From UBA11400 sp964550435 (GTDB taxonomy: Bacteria > Bacteroidota > Rhodothermia > Balneolales > HLUCCA01): a stretch of 54,859 nt of DNA. A program made the translations under genes and the position numbers. Shown here one piece after another: positions 33,810 to 41,780 of this stretch (position 1 is the stretch's first letter; each line of letters opens with the position of its first letter). The notes below the pieces were generated by a model. That model was given only the letters and a program-made list of their open reading frames with translations, was not told the DNA's origin and searched no databases. Location: assembly GCA_964550435.1 (NCBI GenBank), contig CAZJZI010000011.1:1-54859 (forward strand), given 5' to 3'.

Positions 33810-34940
33810 ATGATTGCAACGACTTCTATTACAACTTTAATGACAACCGAGGAACGAACTGAACTCCAATCTTCACCGAACTGGCAGGATTGGAAATGGC
33901 AACTTCGTAACAGGATTCGTACGGTCGAGGAGCTCGAGCGTTGGGTTGAACTCAACGATTCCGAGCGACAGGCAATCGAGGCTACAAAGGCATATTTCCG
34001 CTGGCAGATAACCCCCTACTATGCCTCACTCATCGATCCACACGACCACACCTGCCCCATTCGACGTCAGGTTGTCCCGACAATGGATGAGATGTATGAC
34101 GATTTCGACATTCTCTCTCTTGACCCACTCGAGGAATTGGCACATAGTCCTGTGAAAAATGTCGTCCATAATTATACTGATCGTGTTGCTTTTTGTGTAG
34201 CTGCCGAGTGCGCTGTTTACTGTAGATATTGTCTCCGAAAGCGAATGGTTGGCGACGGAGAGTACGCAATGAATAAAAAGGAGCTACAAGAAGGAATAGA
34301 CTATATTGCAGATCATCCTGAAATCAGGGATGTGCTTTTAACCGGTGGGGATCCATTGATACTAAATGATTCAAATCTGGAATGGATTCTTTCGAGACTA
34401 CACGCAATACCACACATCGAACTTATTCGCATCGGATCACGATTTCCGGTCTTGAACCCATTCAGATTTACCCCTGAGCTTTGTGAAATCATATCGAAGT
34501 ATCATCCTCTTTGGGTTAACACTCATTTCAATCACCCGAAAGAACTAACCCCAGAGGCAACACTTGCCTGTGACAGAATCACCCGAGCTGGTGCCCCTCT
34601 AGGGAACCAAACTGTATTGCTCAAAGGGATCAATAACGATGCAGAAATACTCAAAGATCTTTTTAAGGGACTCGTAAAAATGAGAGTGCGCCCCTACTAT
34701 CTGTATCAGGCCCAATTAATCGGGGGCACAAAGCATTTTCGTACTACGATTGAAGAAGGAATGGAGTTAATGAGGCAACTCAGGGGACGAATCTCGGGCT
34801 TTGCTATTCCTACTTACGTGTTGGATACCCCTCATGGCAAAGTACCTCTAACACCAAATGGATTCATTGGCCGGGATGGCGATGAAGTGGTCGTAAAAGC
34901 CTACGGTGGAGAAACATGGCGGGAATATAATCCCGCCTAG
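33810..34940 (+). CDS. KamA-family radical SAM aminomutase
   Basis: 376 residues. A radical SAM/PLP 2,3-aminomutase that moves an alpha-amino group to the beta carbon. The cluster motif CAVYCRYC gives Cys134, Cys138 and Cys141. The PLP lysine is most likely Lys344 in VLDTPHGKVPL. Clostridial lysine 2,3-aminomutase uses two Asp residues to hold the lysine side-chain amine. Here the second is kept (Asp339) but the first position reads Gln302 (YQAQLIGGTKHFRT instead of a CDLS-type block). The substrate may therefore be lysine, an analogue or another amino acid. The length is shorter than the lysine enzyme but like short KamA/EpmB-type proteins. Its partner is the ATP-grasp gene upstream. Confidence 0.87.
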   Translation: MIATTSITTLMTTEERTELQSSPNWQDWKWQLRNRIRTVEELERWVELNDSERQAIEATKAYFRWQITPYYASLIDPHDHTCPIRRQVVPTMDEMYDDFDILSLDPLEELAHSPVKNVVHNYTDRVAFCVAAECAVYCRYCLRKRMVGDGEYAMNKKELQEGIDYIADHPEIRDVLLTGGDPLILNDSNLEWILSRLHAIPHIELIRIGSRFPVLNPFRFTPELCEIISKYHPLWVNTHFNHPKELTPEATLACDRITRAGAPLGNQTVLLKGINNDAEILKDLFKGLVKMRVRPYYLYQAQLIGGTKHFRTTIEEGMELMRQLRGRISGFAIPTYVLDTPHGKVPLTPNGFIGRDGDEVVVKAYGGETWREYNPA

Positions 34941-34947
34941 TATCGAA

Positions 34948-36324
34948 TTACCGTTCGTTTCGGATGGTAAAATCCATCGTTAAATCAGCTCCTGCTGGTA
35001 CGGTAAGTTCCGCAAACTGATGCCTTGCAGATCTCTGTTCAAATGGTTGACCAGATCTTACAATAGTCTGATTTGGATTCAGATGGCGTTCAAGTTCTAT
35101 AACAACAGCTTCTGATTTTCGGTTCTGTATCATAATCTCGACAGTGTATTCCATGACACGATCCGAAATCCGATTCTGATTTGATATGGTTTCTTTGAGC
35201 AAAATATCAAATGCAGCACCACTATTAACAGAGATCACACCATCAGTAGCGACGTTTCCGATAACATCCTCTCCTATTAGTACAGGCTGGCCTTCATTCA
35301 TGCGGTAAAGTGCTACTACACCATTAGGAATAGGCTGTCCAAGATTGTTTTTGGTTGAGTTCTGTATGTCATAATGAACTTGCACCAACCCGCTCTGCGG
35401 AAATTCATGATTACGGTCCATGCTGCGATATCTATACCGTTTCTGTGCCTGAATGTCATCAGCTAAAAAAAGAGGAATCCGTAATTGATCTCCTCTGGCA
35501 ACAGTGTGTTTGCCATTTACTGTGAACAGCTGTAAGTCCCCGAAGGCAGCAGCATCTATTTCAGGGGAATAATCACTTGCCGCATTTATCGTACTACTTC
35601 CACGAAGTTGAACTTCATATCCAGTTGTGATAACCTCTTTTCTTCGATTCAAAGATCCGGCAACTAATCGAACATCTATATTCTCATAAGACTGATTTGA
35701 AGTGTTTCGAATCTGAGTGTAACCAGACAGTGTTGCTACCTTGTCATCTTCAGATAAAATGAGCATGTATTTGTTATTCCAATTCAATCCAGGAGTGAAA
35801 TAACTCATAGAAACGGTTTGCCTGCCGGCTCTGGATGGTTCAACTTTTGCAATAACCGATCTCCTGGTATTCTTTAAATCCCAGGATAACATATTGATTG
35901 AGTAGTTATCTAAGTTATGGATAAGTGTTTGTGTATTGTCTGCAAGTCGAACTACCAGAGTTCCGGACTCTGAATGCACTAAAGTACCCGAAATTCGGTG
36001 TCCCGAGGTGTGTTCAAGTGAAATTTGTTGTCCTACGTAAGATTTCAGAGCCTGTGACCAATCTCTGGACTCGGGCATTGTCCATCTCAGCTCATCTATA
36101 CGTCCATTCATACGAATCATTAAAGACTCAAAATCAAAATATTCAGGCAAGTCAGTCAGTTCGATTTCCTGCACACCTCGCTCAAAAGTCATATTTCTTG
36201 TCTCATGGACCAATACATTGCCATCCTGATACATGTAAACTGTTTTTCCATCGGACTGTGCACTAACCATAGAAGTTGATGAAATCAATACAATAGTTAG
36301 TAAAGCTCTTTTGATCAGGCTCAT
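34948..36324 (-). CDS. Secreted DUF4139-domain protein
   Basis: 458 residues with a Sec signal (LLTIVLISSTSMVSAQS). The mature protein is beta-rich: an N-terminal domain (VYMYQDGNVLVHETRNMTF) and the DUF4139 region (VSMSYFTPGLNWNNKYMLIL, TQIRNTSNQSYENIDVRLVAG), ending with VPAGADLTMDFTIR. The family's role is unknown; it is exported and may be structural in the envelope. It is convergent with kamA, with 7 bases between the stops. A perfect 17-bp palindrome lies 67 bases upstream of its start. Confidence 0.82.
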   Translation of the reverse strand: MSLIKRALLTIVLISSTSMVSAQSDGKTVYMYQDGNVLVHETRNMTFERGVQEIELTDLPEYFDFESLMIRMNGRIDELRWTMPESRDWSQALKSYVGQQISLEHTSGHRISGTLVHSESGTLVVRLADNTQTLIHNLDNYSINMLSWDLKNTRRSVIAKVEPSRAGRQTVSMSYFTPGLNWNNKYMLILSEDDKVATLSGYTQIRNTSNQSYENIDVRLVAGSLNRRKEVITTGYEVQLRGSSTINAASDYSPEIDAAAFGDLQLFTVNGKHTVARGDQLRIPLFLADDIQAQKRYRYRSMDRNHEFPQSGLVQVHYDIQNSTKNNLGQPIPNGVVALYRMNEGQPVLIGEDVIGNVATDGVISVNSGAAFDILLKETISNQNRISDRVMEYTVEIMIQNRKSEAVVIELERHLNPNQTIVRSGQPFEQRSARHQFAELTVPAGADLTMDFTIRNER

Positions 36325-36390
36325 AATTTTCTCTTTTTAATTGAATTCGTGGTAAATCCTTTAGGTAGTATACGGTAAATGACATAGATT

Positions 36391-36407
36391 CATGTGCTAA
36401 TCACATG
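36391..36407. promoter_or_regulatory. Palindrome CATGTG-N5-CACATG upstream of the DUF4139 gene
   Basis: A perfect 6-bp inverted repeat with a 5-bp spacer in the 148-bp region before the DUF4139 start (36324). The spacing is too short for a CRP site. It may be an operator for another dimeric regulator. Confidence 0.3.
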
Positions 36408-36472
36408 GAAATGCAGTCATTGGTAGTTTTCAGAATTAACTACGCCCGTGTTCCGTTGTTTGCTGCAAGAAA

Positions 36473-37051
36473 TCAGTTGAGGCTAAAAGCAGCTTTGTAA
36501 CGGGGTTGAGAATTTCTCTCTAAATAATACGTGAACTGATTGTTTTCGAGGTCTAATTCCATCGTCCAAACATTAGTAGCAGCCTCTGGGAGCATTTCGG
36601 CCGTTTCTGCATCGGCGGGGAATGACATTCGAGTTGCACTTCCTCCATCTGCTGCCCAGCCCCCATAGTTTGTCAGGTCGTGTGGAGTTCCGTCATCATA
36701 TCGGTGGTCATGTTTAAAAAGCAATCCTTCATCAGAAAGAGTTAGAATCCACGTTCTCGATTGGTCTTCATTGACTTGAAACGGGATTCTGAGTTCATTT
36801 TCAGTGCAAGACTCAATCGACATTTTGAGTTTGGCTCCGTACAGTTCATGATCAGGATCATCGGGATACACAGTCTCTCCGAAATACACGTCACCGCAAC
36901 GATTAGCTAATGATTGAAAAAATGCTGATTCTACTGAAACAATCACTTCATTTTCGCTTGAGGCCTCCTGCTTTTCGGTGTTGGAATTACACGCTGTAAT
37001 TAGCACAGCTAAAATCAGAGCAATGGATATAGATTGGATTATTTGACGCAT
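36473..37051 (-). CDS. Lipoprotein of unknown function
   Basis: 192 residues with the lipobox ILAVLITAC. The mature part has the blocks RCGDVYFGETVYPDD, FKHDHRYDDGTPHDLTNYGG and FPADAETAEMLPEAATNVW, which I recognise as a widespread uncharacterised family but cannot assign. It follows the ZnuD-like TonB receptor gene by 50 bases on the same strand, and its HDH and PHD clusters would suit metal binding (inference). Confidence 0.7.
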   Translation of the reverse strand: MRQIIQSISIALILAVLITACNSNTEKQEASSENEVIVSVESAFFQSLANRCGDVYFGETVYPDDPDHELYGAKLKMSIESCTENELRIPFQVNEDQSRTWILTLSDEGLLFKHDHRYDDGTPHDLTNYGGWAADGGSATRMSFPADAETAEMLPEAATNVWTMELDLENNQFTYYLERNSQPRYKAAFSLN

Positions 37052-37101
37052 ATTCTGTTACAATAAAAGTGATAGTTCCCTACGAATATAATTCAAACAA
37101 A

Positions 37102-39396
37102 TTAGAAGTACACTCGGTAAAGTAATTTAAAGTTCCTACCGGGTTCGGGCATAATAGACTTCACACGTGACAAGTGCATACGATATGTGGAATTGGTAAA
37201 ATTTTCACCAGAAACCGATACTGTATGCAAGAGTTTTCCATGATTAAGAACATATTGTGCGAAAAGATCAAAAACCTGATACGCTTTTGTCGGCTCCTCG
37301 AATTCTCCAAGACGGTCCTGGTTATCGGCAAAACGGATACTACCACCGATCGTAAAGCCACGAACACTATACTGCGCATCAATTTTGCCTGATAATGGTG
37401 GGACAAATGGTAGTGGTGTATCAGATTTGGTCAACGTTCCCTGGACATAACTTACAGTAGCATCCATTGAAAGTGACTTAGATAATTCGATCTCGATTAA
37501 GAACTCAGTTCCCCACATTTGGGCCTCATCACCTGTAATCTGGTAAATAGGAAGTGGCCGGCGGACGCTTAATTCACCCGTGTTCCTTGGATATAAGTAA
37601 TTAGAGAAGTGGTTTAAATACCAAGAATTCTGAAATCCAATGCGATCGGAAGCAAATCTCAGACTCCACTCTACTCCGTGGCCTACTTCCTCATTCAAGT
37701 CTGGATTCCCAACCTCGAAAGAGTACGCAGGCAAATGGGGTCCTTCGGTAAAAAGTTCTTCGATACCTGGCATTCTGATAGTCCTCATAACAGTTATCGA
37801 TGTCGATAGCGGCTCAGAAATGAAATATTCTGCTGAGAAACCTCCAGATATGTTTGTGAAATCACGCTGACGTCTATAACCATATGATGTAACTGATTCC
37901 CGCACAGGGCTAACAGAAGCAAAATCAACTCTAAGTCCGGATTGAACATTCCAGGAATTGTTTCTCCACTGCTGATACGAGTAGGCAGCGGACCTGAATT
38001 CGTTCGTTTGTGGAGTAAATGTGAGACCTCCTGCGATAAAATTGCGATGTTCGATTAAAACCCCACCCACTCCACGGCTTAATAAGCCCAATCGATCATG
38101 GTAGACTCTAGCGTTCAGGGTATTTGTTAATAAACTGTATTCAGATCCAACCAGGTCGAAATCTCCGGTAACTGGATTATTCTCTAGCTCTTCGTGGTAG
38201 TAATGAGAGAATGTGTAGTCAACCGTCCGCCGCCTAAACGCACTGGATCCTGTCAGTCTTTCATAGCGGGCATCAATTTGCGAACGTTGTAAATTGATTT
38301 TTACGCCCTCGGGATGTGATCCGATAAAATCACCTGGAATCCCATACCCACTGCGGTATATATTTGCTGATGCACCGTAAGTGCCCCATTCCATTATTCT
38401 TGCAACTCCAATTGCACCATGCAAATTCTGAATTGCAGTATTATCGAGTTCGCCTTCTGGTGTTTGTATATCAGATGCTGTTCTGAAACCAAAATCCGCC
38501 CTGACACCCGTCTTGCCAAATGATCCATACGATGATGCTCCACCAGTGAATCCGGAGTTTACCGATTCACCTTGTAGGCTAAAAGATCCATGAAAATGTT
38601 CTGGTAACTCTGTTGGGATTTGTCCTCGTACAACATTCACAACACCAGCAGTAGCGTTTGAGCTATAAACCAATGCCGCAGGACCTCGAAGTATCTCTAT
38701 ATGATTTGAGTTAATCGGATCAACAGCTAAAGCATGGTCTGGAGATGATGAGGAAATATCGCCGGTTGTCCTGCCGTCTTCCAGAACCTGTAATCGGTCT
38801 CCACTCAAACCTCTCAAAACTGGTCTTGCAGGTGCTGGACCCATGCTTGATTGAGTCATGCCAGGTTCATTTTGTAGAGTTTCAGCTAGAGTTCGACCCA
38901 ACTGCTGTCTGAGTTCTTTCCCATCAATGCGACGATCAATTTGAAGTTCACTAGTATTTACCCTATCACCCACTACTTCAATAGCACGTGACCTGAAGGA
39001 ACTCGGTTGTAGTTTTATATCAAATTCTAAAGTGTCACCTGCCTGAATATTAATCCTGAATGTCGATGATTCGTATCCAACTCGCTGTGTACGTATGGTA
39101 TACTCCCCGGGAATAACATTACCAAAAATGTAGTGTCCATCCTCATGTGCAGTAGTGTTTCTATTTGCCTCTACAAGTTGAACTACAGTCCAACCAACAG
39201 GCTCACCCGTTCTGGTATCGGTAATGTGTCCTCTGATTATACCCCGATTAGATTGCTGGACAAAATCAAGACTCCATGATTCATTCGAAGCCTGTGAGAC
39301 AGACAGTTTGGGACTCGCAAAAAACCCTATGAAAATAACAATGGCAACTCTGAAGAGAGTCGCCATTGAGATAACTTTAATTGTATTTTTTTTCAT
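37102..39396 (-). CDS. TonB-dependent receptor, ZnuD-like
   Basis: 764 residues from the ATG at 39396 (MKKNTIKVISMATLF); 39414 is an alternative start. After the signal comes a carboxypeptidase-regulatory-like domain (GIIRGHITDTRTGEPVGWTV, about 50-130), then the plug with PVLRGLSGDRLQVLEDGRTT, SSSSPDHALAVDPINSNHIE and ILRGPAALVYSSNATAGVVNV, and the barrel to a C-terminal Phe. The DHA-DP block followed by LRGPAAL strongly recalls the zinc receptor ZnuD and relatives, so zinc or another metal is the likeliest cargo (inference from pattern). A small lipoprotein gene precedes it and another follows, forming a probable three-gene operon. Confidence 0.85.
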   Translation of the reverse strand: MKKNTIKVISMATLFRVAIVIFIGFFASPKLSVSQASNESWSLDFVQQSNRGIIRGHITDTRTGEPVGWTVVQLVEANRNTTAHEDGHYIFGNVIPGEYTIRTQRVGYESSTFRINIQAGDTLEFDIKLQPSSFRSRAIEVVGDRVNTSELQIDRRIDGKELRQQLGRTLAETLQNEPGMTQSSMGPAPARPVLRGLSGDRLQVLEDGRTTGDISSSSPDHALAVDPINSNHIEILRGPAALVYSSNATAGVVNVVRGQIPTELPEHFHGSFSLQGESVNSGFTGGASSYGSFGKTGVRADFGFRTASDIQTPEGELDNTAIQNLHGAIGVARIMEWGTYGASANIYRSGYGIPGDFIGSHPEGVKINLQRSQIDARYERLTGSSAFRRRTVDYTFSHYYHEELENNPVTGDFDLVGSEYSLLTNTLNARVYHDRLGLLSRGVGGVLIEHRNFIAGGLTFTPQTNEFRSAAYSYQQWRNNSWNVQSGLRVDFASVSPVRESVTSYGYRRQRDFTNISGGFSAEYFISEPLSTSITVMRTIRMPGIEELFTEGPHLPAYSFEVGNPDLNEEVGHGVEWSLRFASDRIGFQNSWYLNHFSNYLYPRNTGELSVRRPLPIYQITGDEAQMWGTEFLIEIELSKSLSMDATVSYVQGTLTKSDTPLPFVPPLSGKIDAQYSVRGFTIGGSIRFADNQDRLGEFEEPTKAYQVFDLFAQYVLNHGKLLHTVSVSGENFTNSTYRMHLSRVKSIMPEPGRNFKLLYRVYF

Positions 39397-39500
39397 GAAC
39401 ATCATCGCAGACAACAGCTTTTGGATTTTGAATATAAAGCAGTTTATCGTCGATATTGAAGGGATTACTACTTTTTACGATTTCTGTTTTTCAGTAGAAA

Positions 39501-39935
39501 TTAGTTTACAGTAACCGGGATTGGTCTGGATTCAAAGTCTGCATGATTACCATGCATTAGCTTAATTACAATTCCGGCAGAACCTGGTCCTACACCGGTA
39601 AGTGTAAAAGACCATCTTGATGAATTTGAATTCTGAGCCAGAACTACTCCAGGATTATTCGTATCGACTTCCAGATAAAGATCGTCGTCTGTAATGGTGA
39701 TTATATCACCATCAGGATCTCTAAACTCCAGGGACATTACACCCGATGTTGACTGGCTTGATAACGTTATTGCACCGGTGACATTTGTTCCGTTTTGCTG
39801 TGCCACAACTTGACCATTAGAAAGAATCCTGAAGCTTCCAATATCCAAGTGATCTTCATCATTTGCCAGTTTACAAGCAGATAGAGTTACTATAGCAATG
39901 AGTGCTATGGATAGAAGTTTGAAGTTGAATTTCAT
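39501..39935 (-). CDS. Small lipoprotein heading the ZnuD-like receptor operon
   Basis: 144 residues with the lipobox IVTLSAC. The mature part is a beta-sandwich-like domain (DHLDIGSFRILSNGQVVAQ, FRDPDGDIITITDDDLYLEV, SAGIVIKLMHGNHADFESRP). The MHGNHADF block near the C terminus offers His and Asp ligands, and the DPDGDIITITDDD stretch is acidic, so a surface metal-delivery protein is plausible. It is the first gene after a promoter with an overlapping palindrome, and the TonB receptor gene follows after 104 bases. Exact function unknown. Confidence 0.72.
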   Translation of the reverse strand: MKFNFKLLSIALIAIVTLSACKLANDEDHLDIGSFRILSNGQVVAQQNGTNVTGAITLSSQSTSGVMSLEFRDPDGDIITITDDDLYLEVDTNNPGVVLAQNSNSSRWSFTLTGVGPGSAGIVIKLMHGNHADFESRPIPVTVN

Positions 39936-39980
39936 GAAGTGTCCTGTTTAAAGTTTAAAATCTGTTTAATTTAGATTTAA

Positions 39981-39997
39981 TAGACCCCGAAGGTCTA
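39981..39997 (-). promoter_or_regulatory. Hairpin with UUCGG loop in the 5' leader
   Basis: TAGACC and GGTCTA form a 6-bp stem; on the minus strand the loop is TTCGG. It falls just after the predicted transcription start of the lipoprotein/receptor operon and may stabilise the leader. It might instead end the tesA transcript, though no T tract follows. Confidence 0.35.
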
Positions 39998-40008
39998 ATC
40001 AGATGCAA

Positions 40009-40051
40009 CAAAGTATCAATTAGAAACAATAAATGCAAGTTAGTTGCAATT
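40009..40051 (-). promoter_or_regulatory. Promoter overlapped by a Fur-family-like palindrome
   Basis: On the minus strand TTG (40038-40036), a 20-base spacer and TACTTTG (40015-40009) resemble a Bacteroidota promoter (-7 box one T short). Over the TTG lies the imperfect 21-bp palindrome 40031-40051, with core TGCAA-N5-TTGCA and outer arms matching 7 of 8. Its size and place suit a Fur-family metal repressor such as Zur. The repressor identity is inference. Confidence 0.5.
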
Positions 40052-40082
40052 ATTTACCAAATGAATATGGTCCCAAATATTA

Positions 40083-40721
40083 CTACAAAACAGGTTTTAG
40101 TACATTCCAGACATTATCAGCAAGAATCTTTTGACCATCAACATTAGGATGGATACCATCAGACAGGTTCAATTTAGGGTCGCCAGCTACGCCATCAAGG
40201 ATAAACGGAATCAGTTTTGCATTGTTTTTCTTTGCCAGATCTGGAAACATTTGACGAAATTCGTTTGTGTATGACTGCCCCAGATTAGGAGGAACTTGCA
40301 TCCCAGCAATAATTATTACAACATCAGGATTTGATTCCCGAGTTCGATCAATAATTTGCTGAAGATTACTTTTTGTCACTGATAAATCTATTCCGCGAAG
40401 TCCATCGTTCGCACCTAGTTCAAGAACCAGGATATCGACTTTAGATCTGAGCAGCCAACCTATTCTTCTGAGTCCACCAGACGAAGTTTCTCCGCTTAAT
40501 CCTGCATTAACAACTATATACTTCTTACCAAGTTTATCAATACGTTCCTGCAAAAGAGCAGGGAAAGCCTGTGATTGGTCTAAACCATATCCAGCTGTGA
40601 TACTATCACCCAGGAACAAAATCGTTTTAGTTTCATTTTGCGGTACTGCATATCTATCGATTGCATTGGCAGTATATGGAACTGTTGAAAATACAATTAA
40701 ACACAAGGTTAGAGTCAACAT
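40083..40721 (-). CDS. tesA: Periplasmic GDSL esterase/lysophospholipase (TesA-like)
   Basis: 212 residues of the SGNH/GDSL hydrolase family, with thioesterase, arylesterase and lysophospholipase activity. An N-terminal signal (about 1-20) exports it. The blocks are LFLGDSITAGYG (Ser40 nucleophile), GETSSGGLRR (Gly), LELGANDGLRG (Asn) and LSDGIHPNVDG (Asp/His). It is divergent from the ybbA/ybbP-like genes, the same association as E. coli tesA-ybbA-ybbP. A 45-codon reading frame stops directly before its ATG. Confidence 0.92.
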   Translation of the reverse strand: MLTLTLCLIVFSTVPYTANAIDRYAVPQNETKTILFLGDSITAGYGLDQSQAFPALLQERIDKLGKKYIVVNAGLSGETSSGGLRRIGWLLRSKVDILVLELGANDGLRGIDLSVTKSNLQQIIDRTRESNPDVVIIIAGMQVPPNLGQSYTNEFRQMFPDLAKKNNAKLIPFILDGVAGDPKLNLSDGIHPNVDGQKILADNVWNVLKPVL

Positions 40722-40859
40722 TTAAAGACGCGACAAAGGGATTGATTGATTAGATTTTTGATCACGTTTAACCGGAATAGGTATCAATTCCGGTTGTTGG
40801 TCTCTCAACCAGTTTTTAAAGGCATCAATGATATCTTTTAGTATTGGAGATATTGTCAT
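40722..40859 (-). CDS. Possible 45-residue small ORF abutting tesA
   Basis: Reading the minus strand from an ATG at 40859 gives 45 codons (MTISPILKDIIDAFKNWL, then a Pro/Ile- and Lys/Gln-rich end) and a TAA that directly touches the tesA ATG (TAAATG). The first 20 residues could form an amphipathic helix. There is no Shine-Dalgarno, as usual here. It may be a small protein coupled to TesA or a chance frame in a regulatory leader: it contains the perfect palindrome at 40771-40794. Confidence 0.4.
   Translation of the reverse strand: MTISPILKDIIDAFKNWLRDQQPELIPIPVKRDQKSNQSIPLSRL
40771..40794. promoter_or_regulatory. Perfect palindrome ACCGGAAT-N8-ATTCCGGT
   Basis: An 8-bp perfect inverted repeat with an 8-bp spacer in the 354-base region between tesA and the ybbA-like gene, 50 bases before the tesA ATG. 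It could be an operator for a dimeric regulator or an RNA hairpin. The rest of this intergenic region (40860-41075) shows no motif I can name. Confidence 0.5.
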
Positions 40860-41075
40860 TTTGTTGATTTGTTAAACTCTTATTGTAGCATGATAACGAT
40901 TCAGACACTTAATTTGATTCCCATTTTGCGCAGATTATGGTAAAAAGTTATGCTTTATCAACTTAACCTCTTCAAATAACCTTAAAAAACGATAAAAGAT
41001 TGAACCAAAATCATTCAATTTCCGTTATCCTTGTCCGTGATAGGGAAATCCATAATTCATTTTCAAATTAACTTC

Positions 41076-41780
41076 ATGCTCAACGTAGATAAAATCTCTA
41101 AAGTATATCGTAGTGGTAACCGCGAATTAGAAGTATTACATAATATCCATTTTGAGGTACCCGATGGGCAAGTCTGTTCTATTGTTGGGCCATCGGGATC
41201 GGGTAAGACGACCTTGCTAGGGCTATGTGCAGGCTTGGATACACCTTCTACCGGTGATATTTCAATTGCAGGAAGGAGCCTCAGTGGCAAATCAGAAGAT
41301 GAACTTGCAGCAATCAGAAATGAATTGGTTGGATTTGTGTTTCAAAGTTTTCAACTGATACCCACTCTCACAGCCCTGGAAAACGTAATGGTACCTATGG
41401 AATTACGGGGGCAGGGTAACGTACAAAAGCAAGCTCGAGAACTTCTGGAGCGAGTGGGACTAGGCGATAGGACTCATCATTATCCGACACAGTTATCAGG
41501 CGGAGAGCAACAACGTGTTGCAATTGCGCGTGCTTTCATAAACAAACCTGTACTTTTGTTCGCTGACGAACCAACTGGTAACCTGGACACTGACACCAGT
41601 GAATCAATTGAGTCCCTGTTGTTTGATTTGAATCGAGATGCAGGTACAACATTAGTATTAGTTACTCATGATTTGGAATTAGCTGCGAAAACTCATCGAA
41701 TTATTCGTCTTCGCAATGGACACATCGCATCTGATGAACTCACATCCCATGCACCATTGGTGGAGGCAGAAACCGTATGA
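41076..41780 (+). CDS. ybbA: ABC transporter ATP-binding protein (YbbA/LolD-like)
   Basis: 234 residues of the MacB/LolD-type ATPase group. Walker A is SIVGPSGSGKTTLLGL, the Q-loop is VFQSFQLIPTLTALEN, the signature is LSGGEQQRVAIARAF, Walker B is LLFADEPTGNLD, and the H-loop is LVTHDLE. The ATG at 41076 gives a normal N terminus (MLNVDKISKVYRSG); an upstream in-frame GTG at 41031 adds a non-conserved stretch. The gene overlaps the permease gene by four bases, and together with divergent tesA this mirrors E. coli tesA-ybbAP. The cargo is unknown, probably lipid-like or hydrophobic. Confidence 0.88.
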   Translation: MLNVDKISKVYRSGNRELEVLHNIHFEVPDGQVCSIVGPSGSGKTTLLGLCAGLDTPSTGDISIAGRSLSGKSEDELAAIRNELVGFVFQSFQLIPTLTALENVMVPMELRGQGNVQKQARELLERVGLGDRTHHYPTQLSGGEQQRVAIARAFINKPVLLFADEPTGNLDTDTSESIESLLFDLNRDAGTTLVLVTHDLELAAKTHRIIRLRNGHIASDELTSHAPLVEAETV

